Notes under the pieces: generated by a model
What the model was told of the DNA's origin: nothing
Seen by the model: only the letters and a program-made list of their open reading frames with translations
Databases searched by the model: none
Source: Neptunicella plasticusilytica
GTDB taxonomy: Bacteria > Pseudomonadota > Gammaproteobacteria > Enterobacterales > Alteromonadaceae
NCBI RefSeq assembly: GCF_047922965.1
Contig: NZ_CP150481.1
Coordinates: forward strand, 3,534,001 to 3,598,000
Length of the DNA: 64,000 nt
Direction: 5' to 3'
Made by a program: the position numbers and the translations under genes
Part shown: in pieces, positions 36,501-43,676 of the stretch
Layout of the letters: each line of letters begins with the position of its first letter
How positions within the stretch are numbered: position 1 is the first letter of the stretch

Positions 36501-38361
36501 TATCCACTTCGGGAGTAGAATGACCAATAGTAAAACGACCGCTATCAATTTCTAACCCATCTGCCACCACTGTAACCGAGCCACCAGTACGATTGTATAA
36601 AGGTACTTCTGCACCGGTTGCATCAATTAACGACTGATAGGCAGTGGAGAAAATATCTTCCGTTACGCCAATATAGTTAGTGGTAGTCGGCAAGTTTACT
36701 CGTGGAATAGTCGGTACTTCCGGCTCTTCGGGTTCTTCCGGTTCGGTAGGTTCTTCTAAATCAACCGCATCGGCAACGGTTTCGATTTTAAGATTATCGA
36801 TAACAATAGTGCCGCTGCTGTCGGTACGTAATTGGAAGAAGGAGTTGGTCACACTGGCATCCAGCACACCACGCGCATCGGGCGAGTTTAAATCAGGCCC
36901 GGTGACTACATCTTCACCTGGAACATAGGTATAGCTAAAACGTTGCCCCTGAGGAAGATTCTCGTCATTGATGGAGAAACCATAGAATTTCGAGGCATCA
37001 CCGTGCACCGAATTGCCCTGGCTGGTGGTGTTGTTATCCACATACAATGACAACGAACCACCGCTATTATGCGAAACCACATCGAAGCTGATGGTAAAAC
37101 CTTCGCTAAGATTATACACGCCGGTGCCATAGGTATCGCTAGATGAGGTTTCCTTATCCGGATTACTGGCCGCATTACCAATGCTGAAACGGGCACCGGA
37201 TAAAGTAAGCTGTCCGGTAGCAGAATCAATCGCCGGGCTGCCGCCGGTTTTCTTGAACAATGCCCCACTGTTGGGGTCGTCAGTCAAACGTTTGTAGCCT
37301 GAAGTGAAAAAGGTATCGGTATCGGTATCGAATTCTTCCAATAACGCCGGTTCTACCGTATTGGCTCGTTCAGTTAATGCCTCCAGCTCAACCTGTGCTT
37401 GCGCTTCGCTAAGTACCAGCAAGGTTTCTTTTGCATCCGCATCGGCATCACAGTTCGCCACAGCGGTGGCCAAACCAACAGATGCGTCAGTCACACATAA
37501 ACTGTAAACCTGATTAACCGTATTATATGAGCGGGAAATAATATAAGTTGATTCTGTTTCACTGGTTAGCAGCAATGCACGTCGACCAAACTGAAACTCA
37601 TAACTACCGCTGATTTCAACACCGTCGACTATATGGGTATAACTACCACTGGTCTCGGTGGCATCGGCCGGAGTAAAATTAAAGCTGTCCATCAACGCAG
37701 TGCTACCACTCAGGTAGGGGTTATAAACAGTCCCGTTAAATTGGGAAATATCGAAAGTATTGGAAAACAGCGTACCGAATTCCTGTTCCAGATAGGTCAC
37801 GAAATGTTCCAGCGCACTATCAAACGGCGCAAGCGTATTACTGCCGGCACCAGCCGCCGTTAACCAGGGCTCCACATCGGCGGCAAATTCAGCCGCGGGA
37901 CGATTAAAAAAATCCTCGACCGTTTGTCCTTCGGTTAAGGACATCATAGCCGCACCGGCGGCATTGGCACTGATTTCGATGCCATTATCCGGATTAGCAT
38001 CCACATCCAGTGCTTGTAACAAGCGCAACGTATTAGCCACCGGTTGATTAAAGGGAGTATCTGCCTTAAACATATCCAGCGGAGTTAGAATGCTCGATGC
38101 TGGCACCGCCGGAAATTTAAATTCACCAATAGAAAAAGTAATTAGATCACCACGGAAATACTGATATTCGCCATTGGCATCAGTGGTACCGTCAGGAAAA
38201 GATTCCGAACTGTAACTCAGTCCCGAAACCGGACTATCCACAAACTGACCTGTTAACGCAGGTGCGGGTAACTCTTTGACATTGGTCGTACTTTCAGCTC
38301 CGCAGCCTGCTAGCGCTATGGCAGCAACTGCACTGAGCGCAATATTATTTTTATAATTCAT
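33532..38361 (-). CDS. Modular lipoprotein pectate lyase (PL1) with five repeated beta modules
   Basis: 1609 residues from ATG at 38361, preceded by GGGAGGG; a GTG two codons upstream is less likely. The lipobox is ALAGC, so it is lipid-anchored. Residues about 35-130 are a Gly-type carboxypeptidase-like or GEF-like beta domain (FVDSPVSGLSYSS...TDANGEYQYF). Four homologous modules of about 150-180 residues follow (about 350-530, 570-725, 740-895 and 910-1070). Each ends YVDN(N/S)T(S/T)S...SxHG(G)DSKFY... and an RxESGG(T/I)V segment. The PL1 domain is about 1090-1400, with WIDHNE, DGLIDTKSGARNITISYN, and RLPLFR (catalytic Arg). A fifth copy of the module closes the protein. Modules are probably carbohydrate-binding, but I do not recognise a CBM family. 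Confidence 0.9.
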   Translation of the reverse strand: MNYKNNIALSAVAAIALAGCGAESTTNVKELPAPALTGQFVDSPVSGLSYSSESFPDGTTDANGEYQYFRGDLITFSIGEFKFPAVPASSILTPLDMFKADTPFNQPVANTLRLLQALDVDANPDNGIEISANAAGAAMMSLTEGQTVEDFFNRPAAEFAADVEPWLTAAGAGSNTLAPFDSALEHFVTYLEQEFGTLFSNTFDISQFNGTVYNPYLSGSTALMDSFNFTPADATETSGSYTHIVDGVEISGSYEFQFGRRALLLTSETESTYIISRSYNTVNQVYSLCVTDASVGLATAVANCDADADAKETLLVLSEAQAQVELEALTERANTVEPALLEEFDTDTDTFFTSGYKRLTDDPNSGALFKKTGGSPAIDSATGQLTLSGARFSIGNAASNPDKETSSSDTYGTGVYNLSEGFTISFDVVSHNSGGSLSLYVDNNTTSQGNSVHGDASKFYGFSINDENLPQGQRFSYTYVPGEDVVTGPDLNSPDARGVLDASVTNSFFQLRTDSSGTIVIDNLKIETVADAVDLEEPTEPEEPEEPEVPTIPRVNLPTTTNYIGVTEDIFSTAYQSLIDATGAEVPLYNRTGGSVTVVADGLEIDSGRFTIGHSTPEVDTTDQDTSATGVFDLSRPYNVVMDIVSVNDPDGDNNFQIYVDNSTSSSSKSMHGGDSKFYSELINTLTPGTTLTVPGLVATKNSFIQLRTESGGTVVINNLRIEYINENILAEEMFETTTEKLFSPDYKAIPGNDTVPMFSITGGGSGLSIADGKLTMDSARFTWGNTTPDVESSADDTVTTGIFDLSKPYKVIFDVVAIDDAEGNNNFQLYVDNNTSSSSKSIHGGDSKFYSTQILDLNPGQTVTVEGLLATETSFLQLRTESGGVVTIDNLRIEYIETNLVLQEAFDTTVEAFFTPEYSALGTDENIPMYSVTGGGSGITITDGQITLDSARITVGNSTPDVESSADDTVTSGVLDLSRPYTVSFDVVAVDDAEGNNGFQIYVDNNTSSSSKSIHGGDSKFYSEQILSLIPGETLTIEGLVATETSFLQFRTESGGIVTIDNLRIEYTDEEESDDGSGGDGSNQDGEISEAIIDLGFAGYNFDVTGGANGMTVTVDTGSKLIAALEEASDANMPVTIYVDGTITDANSGGSGRSIDIKDMDNVSIIGVADRGEFDGIGITIRRANNIIIQNLKIHHVLTGGKDAISVEGDNDGSTTENIWIDHNELYSTMSVDKDYYDGLIDTKSGARNITISYNYLHDHWKASLHGHTEDDSASSNTDRNITFHHNRFENIESRLPLFRYGHGHLYNNYYNEIHSTAINSRIGAELLVENNVFENTQNPIVSFYSDVIGYWNTSGNLFGTGVTWTTPADNDVAAGPDQTPTSSYVVPYDYSLDDVAEVKTKVINNAGVGKIDQSGLDIPAIEEDGGSTPTPVETDVSLPFSEDFEVSDADQLFSAGYKSIPDDASTALYSITGGGSGISVTNGEISLTSARFTLGNSQPGTETADSDTQGVGVFDLSKPYKVMFDLVSVSDPDGNNNLQVYVDNNTSSSGKSMHGGASKFYEEQITTLTPGPIVIDGLVATTNSFLQIRTESGGTVVIDNLRIEYSE
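35155..36660 (-). repeat. Three consecutive near-identical modules in the lyase gene
   Basis: Modules 2-4 (about 36660-36185, 36150-35675 and 35640-35155) repeat at DNA as well as protein level, for example the coding of SSSKSIHGGDSKFY. A more diverged copy precedes them and a fifth follows the catalytic domain (about 34020-33532). High DNA identity suggests recent duplication and possible length variation. Confidence 0.8.
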
Positions 38362-38391
38362 AATCACCCTCCCAAGGATGAGAAATTATTG

Positions 38392-38436
38392 GTAACCGGC
38401 TATCTGTCGCCATCATCACCGTTCGGCTCCGGTTAC
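38392..38436. repeat. Inverted repeat between TonB receptor and lyase genes
   Basis: GTAACCGG (38392-38399) and CCGGTTAC (38429-38436) are perfect complements 29 bases apart, in the spacer between the receptor stop and the lyase start. It may stabilise or attenuate the transcript between the two genes. No T-run follows, so it is not a typical terminator. Confidence 0.5.
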
Positions 38437-38489
38437 TTGTCAACTTTAAACATAGATATTCATTCACGTGGTCTACCAACTGTTGCCAA

Positions 38490-41477
38490 TCAGTAAAACT
38501 TGTAATCCAGTCCAACCTGAAAAGTTCTGCCATATTCTTCGCGTTGATAAAGAATATTGCCGCCGCTCATCTGGTTACCTTCGAAGTAACGCAAATCGAT
38601 TTCGTCCGTCAGGTTGATAGCATCAAAGTAAACAGACAATTGACCATTGACTTTATATTTGGCTTTAAAATCGAGGGTTTTGATGGCGTCCTGATAACGG
38701 TCTGACCAGGTTTTGCAGGACTTCACTTCCGATGCGCTGACGCCTTCAGGGCAAGCGCCGACTTCTTCGAGAATATCTGAACGATAATTTCCAATCAGAC
38801 GAGCGGAAAAGTCTTCATTTTCCCAGCCCACCGTCAGGTTAAAGGTGGTGTCAGCCTGATCCGGCAATGCCACTTTTTCAGCACGAATGGTCGGATCCAG
38901 CTCGGCTTCGCTATCCAGCAAGGTCAGGTTACTTTGTACAAACAGGCCATTTTCAAAATACTGGTTATAGCTAAGCTCCATACCCAATACAGTGGCTTTT
39001 TTACCGTTAAGGGTGATGTTGACGCTGTTCAATACCAAGTCATGGGGTATAACAAATTCGGTCACCTGATCAATTGGCAAGGAAAGTGGCAAATCATCAA
39101 TAGACATTGTGATACCACTCACATCGACGATGAAGTTATCGATATCCTTGTAAAATATCGCCGCTTCCATAAATAAATCTTTGCTGGGATACCAGCCAAT
39201 CGAAGCGTCATAGTTAACTGAGGTCATCGCCAGCAGATTGGGATTCCCCACATCCAGCGTATTGTTGGAGCCTAAAATATAATCCTGCAATTGACGAACA
39301 TTGGCGCCGCCTTGGGCATCATCACAGTTGTCACTATCGGGTGGACATAACTCAATATCGTTATCAAATTTGGCAAAGCCGCGCGCCTGTTTAAATGACG
39401 GGCGGGTAAAACTGGTCCAGATAGCTCCCCTGACCAGAATATCCGCTGTAGGCTCATAACGCAGATGCACGCTAGGGAAATATTCACTGTATTTGATCGA
39501 CGCTTCCGGTAACGGCACGGCAATATCCAGACTACCGGCTCCGGCTCCATTAAACTCGAAGTCGTCGTTTTCCAATGACAGGAAGCCGTCAGAAGCAAAT
39601 TCGGTTTCCACCCAACGCACACCGGCAATCATAGTTAAATCGTCATTGACTGGCATTTCTGCCATCACATAAGCTGCTTTAGTATCTTCAGTCAGGGTAT
39701 AATCTTCTTTGGTACTATCCACCGACACTTCACCATTGGTGGCGCTTTCAGTAGTTTGCCGACCAATGCGAGACATGTAATCTACCGTTTCCTTTTCGAC
39801 AAAAGGATATTGAAAACGGCTACCCGAGGGGATAGCGCTAGCATAATCAGCATGTACCGAATTAACCACATCGATACATTCCTGATCACCACTGCAATCA
39901 TCAGAAGAAGGATCAAAGCTCCAGCGATCCTTGTTACGCACGTGAGTACGTTCTGACATTGCGACACCGACTTTGACATAGCTTAAATGCTCGTAATAGA
40001 AGTCATTTTTCAAGTTGATTTGGGCATTCTTGATTTCATCAACGCGAGTACCGTCTTCCAGAAACAAATTGTCAAAATCCCAGTTATTCAAGTCGCTGGC
40101 ATCGCCACTACCTGAGGTTCCAAAAATACTGTTATCAGGATCATAGGCAAAACCACCTAATTCAGCGGCGTATTCCGGGGTCACAGCGCGGCCAATTATA
40201 TTGTCTTTGGTGCCTTGTCCGTAAACAATCAGATCCCGCTCGCGAAACTGCACACGGTGATCACCGTTGGACACATCTTCAGAACGAGACTGGGCATATT
40301 CATAATCCAGCGTCCAGGTATCGGCCAGTTTGTTTTCGCCTCCCAGGCTAAAGGTTTTGGTCTTGTTATCACCACCCTGGATAAAGTACTGATGGAAAAT
40401 ATCGATATCTGTGATGATAAATTCTTTAGTCTGGTCATTTACATAGGCGATTTCACCATCCCCTGTCGAACCTGCGTCCTGAAAATCATAGAATTCGCGT
40501 AAGGCAATATCCTCATCATCGTACTGGGTATAATTACCTTTGATGTAGTAGTAACTGGTATCGTCAGGCTTAAATTCCACATTGATTGCCGCCGCCTTGC
40601 GAGTACGATTGGCCACTTCACGGCGCAACTCCAGTTGGGTTGGGCCAAGAATTTCGGGGCCAGCGGCAATGGCATCATCATCGGCAAAACCGATATCGGC
40701 CTGATAAAAACGCATTTCGGTGGAACTATGATGACGAGTTTCATCCACCATGGTTTTTCGATCTTCACTGGATAGCGCAAAGCCAATACCCAGACGTTCA
40801 TCTAGAAAAAACTGGGTGCCGTCGAGACTAAATTTGGGGGAGTGTTTCTCGCGCTTTTGGCTGTAGGAGTCCTGCATTTTGAACTTAAGACCGGTCTTGC
40901 CACGGTCATAAGCAGAAATAGCCTTGACGTTGACCGTTCCCCCGATGGAGTTCAAATCCTGATCCGGCGTCAGGGTTTTTAATACTTCAATTGAACCTAA
41001 TAAATCGGATGGAATGGCATCCAGACCGACTTTACGATCATCACCCACACCGGACATTTCCGAGCCATTCATATTCACCGATACAAAGCCCGGTCCGAGC
41101 CCGCGCACTGTGACGTATTTTCCCTCACCTTCGGAGCGCTGTAATGTTACACCAGGCAAGCGGCGTAACGACTCGGCTACGTTTTGATCAACAAAGTTAC
41201 CAATATCATCGGTGGCGATGACTGAACTGAACCCATCTTTTTCACGTTCCAGATCACGCGCTTTCAAATCGGCCTGACGGACGCCAGTGACCAATACTAC
41301 TTCGACTTCATCTTCTGCTTTTTTATTGTCTATCGGATTCCCGTCTGCATCGACGGCGGGTTTGGCTTTTTCGCTATCATTTTGCACAGGCAGTTTGGCG
41401 CTATCAGACTGCTGAGCATATACCGGTAAAGCCATCGCCATCGCAACGACCAAAGCCTTCATTTGAAAACTTTTCAT
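38490..41477 (-). CDS. TonB-dependent outer-membrane receptor
   Basis: 995 residues. AGGAGAAA precedes the ATG. A signal peptide (ALVVAMAMALPVYA) is followed by an acidic linker and a TonB-box-like EVEVVLVTGVRQ, a plug domain (about 80-200, with VAESLRRLPGVTLQRSEGEGKYVTVRGLGP), and a 22-strand barrel ending YGRTFQVGLDYKFY. The plug and sequence style are like CUT-type Alteromonadales carbohydrate receptors. It probably imports oligogalacturonides released by the adjacent pectate lyase; that pairing is inference from adjacency and shared strand. The gap to the lyase is 128 bases. Confidence 0.92.
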   Translation of the reverse strand: MKSFQMKALVVAMAMALPVYAQQSDSAKLPVQNDSEKAKPAVDADGNPIDNKKAEDEVEVVLVTGVRQADLKARDLEREKDGFSSVIATDDIGNFVDQNVAESLRRLPGVTLQRSEGEGKYVTVRGLGPGFVSVNMNGSEMSGVGDDRKVGLDAIPSDLLGSIEVLKTLTPDQDLNSIGGTVNVKAISAYDRGKTGLKFKMQDSYSQKREKHSPKFSLDGTQFFLDERLGIGFALSSEDRKTMVDETRHHSSTEMRFYQADIGFADDDAIAAGPEILGPTQLELRREVANRTRKAAAINVEFKPDDTSYYYIKGNYTQYDDEDIALREFYDFQDAGSTGDGEIAYVNDQTKEFIITDIDIFHQYFIQGGDNKTKTFSLGGENKLADTWTLDYEYAQSRSEDVSNGDHRVQFRERDLIVYGQGTKDNIIGRAVTPEYAAELGGFAYDPDNSIFGTSGSGDASDLNNWDFDNLFLEDGTRVDEIKNAQINLKNDFYYEHLSYVKVGVAMSERTHVRNKDRWSFDPSSDDCSGDQECIDVVNSVHADYASAIPSGSRFQYPFVEKETVDYMSRIGRQTTESATNGEVSVDSTKEDYTLTEDTKAAYVMAEMPVNDDLTMIAGVRWVETEFASDGFLSLENDDFEFNGAGAGSLDIAVPLPEASIKYSEYFPSVHLRYEPTADILVRGAIWTSFTRPSFKQARGFAKFDNDIELCPPDSDNCDDAQGGANVRQLQDYILGSNNTLDVGNPNLLAMTSVNYDASIGWYPSKDLFMEAAIFYKDIDNFIVDVSGITMSIDDLPLSLPIDQVTEFVIPHDLVLNSVNITLNGKKATVLGMELSYNQYFENGLFVQSNLTLLDSEAELDPTIRAEKVALPDQADTTFNLTVGWENEDFSARLIGNYRSDILEEVGACPEGVSASEVKSCKTWSDRYQDAIKTLDFKAKYKVNGQLSVYFDAINLTDEIDLRYFEGNQMSGGNILYQREEYGRTFQVGLDYKFY

Positions 41478-41541
41478 ATCGGATTTTCTCCTGGCATTTT
41501 TATTTTAATTTATCGTATTTAATATTCAGCGGCAGCAAACT

Positions 41542-41555
41542 TGCCACCGGTAGCA
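41542..41555. promoter_or_regulatory. LacI-type operator, distal copy
   Basis: TGCCACCGGTAGCA, one base away from a perfect palindrome, centred 44 bases (four DNA turns) from the proximal copy and downstream of the predicted start of transcription. The CACCGGTG-like core is common for LacI-family regulators. Confidence 0.55.
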
Positions 41556-41585
41556 AAAAAGCATCACGATATCGACCAATATTTT

Positions 41586-41628
41586 TGCCACCGGTGGCAG
41601 TTTAGGAGGTAAAAATAATAAATGTCAA
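41586..41628 (-). promoter_or_regulatory. Predicted promoter of the TonB receptor with a perfect LacI-type operator
   Basis: On the minus strand TTGACA (41628-41623) and TAAACT (41604-41599) are 18 bases apart. The 14-base perfect palindrome TGCCACCGGTGGCA (41586-41599) begins at the end of the -10 and covers the expected start of transcription. This arrangement is that of a repressor site. The regulator is not in the window. Confidence 0.6.
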
Positions 41629-41790
41629 CTTTTTGTTAATTTAATAAGTGTTTTGTTAAATATATGAATATTTATTTATCGAAACAGCCATGAGACAAAA
41701 TGGCACAGCAGGCTAGATGCTAGAAGGATAAGGCCGATCGAAAATAAATTTAATCAGGCTAGACCTCAAAACGTTATCAGACAGAAAAAA

Positions 41791-41819
41791 TTGAGTTCGA
41801 TTTAAATCTTGTTTAGAAT
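41791..41819 (+). promoter_or_regulatory. Sigma-70 promoter of the manganese riboswitch transcript
   Basis: TTGAGT (41791-41796) and TAGAAT (41814-41819) are 17 bases apart, the ideal spacing. The predicted start near 41826 falls just before the riboswitch. Confidence 0.65.
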
Positions 41820-41825
41820 GCGCCA

Positions 41826-42026
41826 CGCTCTTGGGGGAGTAGCCAACTTATTCTATTGATTTTGTTTAATGGATAAGAAAGCTTGTCAACATATTCGGGC
41901 AGCAGTCCGTGGCAAGTTTGTGACCTTAAATGTTACTGATTAAGGTTACTGGCAAGACCTGAGACAAATAACCATCCTAATGACGGGAGATGGCTGTTTG
42001 TCTTTGGTTAACTGTCCCGTCAGGAT
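41826..42026 (+). promoter_or_regulatory. yybP-ykoY manganese riboswitch with translational expression platform
   Basis: The leader contains the conserved GGGGAGTAGCC (41833-41843) and the closing GGCAAGACC (41951-41959), with CTTG and CAAG able to close the base helix. Members of this class bind Mn2+ and control manganese exporters, including UPF0016 genes. Downstream are two exclusive folds. One pairs ATCCT and GACGGGA (41974-41988) with TCCCGTC and AGGAT (42015-42026) and buries the ribosome site. The other pairs AGACAAA and CCATC (41962-41976) with GATGG and TTTGTCT (41989-42003) and frees it. Metal binding would be expected to favour the open form. Confidence 0.85.
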
Positions 42027-42031
42027 GTTTT

Positions 42032-42589
42032 ATGGAAGCGTTTCTTACCTCTACCGTCACTGTCGCGATAGCCGAAATCGGCGATAAAACCCAACTATTG
42101 TCATTATTGCTCGCTGCAAAATTTCGCAACAAGCTTGCTATTGTCTCAGGTATCCTCATCGCAACCCTGCTAAATCATGCTGCATCAGCCTGGCTGGGTG
42201 TTTGGTTATCGAACTTTTTAACTGAGGGTTGGGATATATGGATAGTGGGCGCGAGCTTTATTCTTGTAGGACTATGGCTGTTGGTTCCGGACCAGGATGA
42301 AGCCGTTGATAACCGCTTTGATCAATACGGTGCTTTTGCAGTTACCACTTTGCTGTTTTTTCTGGCAGAAATAGGCGACAAAACACAGGTTGCTACCGTT
42401 TTGTTGGGGGCGCAGTTTCAATCGACTCTAATGGTGATCCTTGGTACTACGCTAGGTATGCTACTTGCCAATATTCCCGTCGTGTATCTTGGCGACAAGC
42501 TAATGCGAAAATTGCCTCTACAAACTACGCGTATTCTCGCCGCCACCATTTTTATTGCTATTGGACTGCTGTCTATGTTTGTGCATTAA
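42032..42589 (+). CDS. UPF0016/GDT1 (TMEM165) family manganese exporter
   Basis: 185 residues from ATG at 42032. AGGAT at 42022-42026 is the ribosome site; a longer frame from 41990 lies in the riboswitch and is rejected. Two copies of the family motif are visible: AEIGDKTQLLSLLLAAKF (about residue 13) and AEIGDKTQVATVLLGAQF (about residue 110). Six or seven membrane helices are predicted. Relatives include V. cholerae MneA, which exports Mn2+. The Mn riboswitch directly upstream supports this. The gene converges on djlA with two bases between stops. Confidence 0.92.
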   Translation: MEAFLTSTVTVAIAEIGDKTQLLSLLLAAKFRNKLAIVSGILIATLLNHAASAWLGVWLSNFLTEGWDIWIVGASFILVGLWLLVPDQDEAVDNRFDQYGAFAVTTLLFFLAEIGDKTQVATVLLGAQFQSTLMVILGTTLGMLLANIPVVYLGDKLMRKLPLQTTRILAATIFIAIGLLSMFVH

Positions 42590-42591
42590 CT

Positions 42592-43446
42592 TTATATGCC
42601 GCGTTTTTCTTTTACTAATTCATAGGCAGCCTGAATATCCTGGGTCTTGGCTTTGGCGATTTCCATTGCCTGTTTGGGTAACCCTTTGGATACCAGTTTA
42701 TCCGGGTGATGCTCACTCATCAGCTTACGGTAGGCTTTTTTGATTTCGGCGGCTGAATCAGATTTGCTTACACCTAATATTCGGTAAGCATCATCCAGTG
42801 ACTGGGTACTGGAATAGGCAGTTTGTTTCTGCTGACGCTGGCGATTTTGTTGTTGCCCTGTCTGACCTCGCCCCTGCCTGAAACGTTGTTCCGCTTCGTA
42901 AATTGACAGTAAATAAAGCAGTTCATTTTCACGAAATCCCAGCGTTCTGGCAGCGGTTTCCAACACTGTCTGCTCTTCTTTATGTAATTTTCCATCGGCA
43001 TAAGCGGCCTGGATCAGTATTTCCAGAAACACCTGCATAATGTCACGGCGTCCGTGGCAGGATTCCTTGAATTCCAGCAAAATTTCCTTAACCGGAAAAT
43101 CGGCCGCCTTACCCTCATTAAATGCCTGCTGGGCTTCGGCACGAATATCGCCTTGCAAATTCATCTGATCCATCAGATTACTGGCCATCATAATTTCATC
43201 TTTAGTGACCTTGCCATTGGCTTTAGCTACATGACCGATCAGTGAAAATAGCGCGTGGAAGAAAATTGCCTGTTTACGCAATTCATTGGAACTGGAAAAA
43301 AAACGGCCAAAACCGCCCATTTGATCAAAATCCTGACTATAACCCCGATCAAACATATGCCCGACGATAAAACCCAAAATAGCTCCGGCAATCCGGCCAA
43401 ACATAAAGCCAAATAAGGTTCCCAGCACTTTTCCCCAAATTCGCAT
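42592..43446 (-). CDS. djlA: Membrane-anchored co-chaperone DjlA
   Basis: 284 residues. A Gly-rich N-terminal membrane segment (KVLGTLFGFMFGRIAGAILGFIVGHMFDRG) with dimerisation glycines, a TerB-like middle domain (about 55-180), a Gln-rich linker and a C-terminal J-domain (about 215-284) with HHPDKL. It recruits DnaK and stimulates its ATPase. DjlA is often found beside the lptD-surA cluster, as here, in divergent orientation. Confidence 0.96.
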   Translation of the reverse strand: MRIWGKVLGTLFGFMFGRIAGAILGFIVGHMFDRGYSQDFDQMGGFGRFFSSSNELRKQAIFFHALFSLIGHVAKANGKVTKDEIMMASNLMDQMNLQGDIRAEAQQAFNEGKAADFPVKEILLEFKESCHGRRDIMQVFLEILIQAAYADGKLHKEEQTVLETAARTLGFRENELLYLLSIYEAEQRFRQGRGQTGQQQNRQRQQKQTAYSSTQSLDDAYRILGVSKSDSAAEIKKAYRKLMSEHHPDKLVSKGLPKQAMEIAKAKTQDIQAAYELVKEKRGI

Positions 43447-43676
43447 TGACTGCCTCCGAAAGCTTGGCTAATAGTTGATTTATCCCTGTCCGCTCTCATG
43501 CTGCATATTTTGAGGTGGTTACGGATATATAATGCGCATGTTATACCAAAGCCACCCCAGATTAGAAGTTTGGCATTATTTACGAACTTTACTGGTAAAT
43601 TTCGTTGAAACCCTTAAAATCTCTAGCCTGTTTCGCCCCTCAAGGCCTTTTGTCCTGTTAAATATTTTTACTCAGT

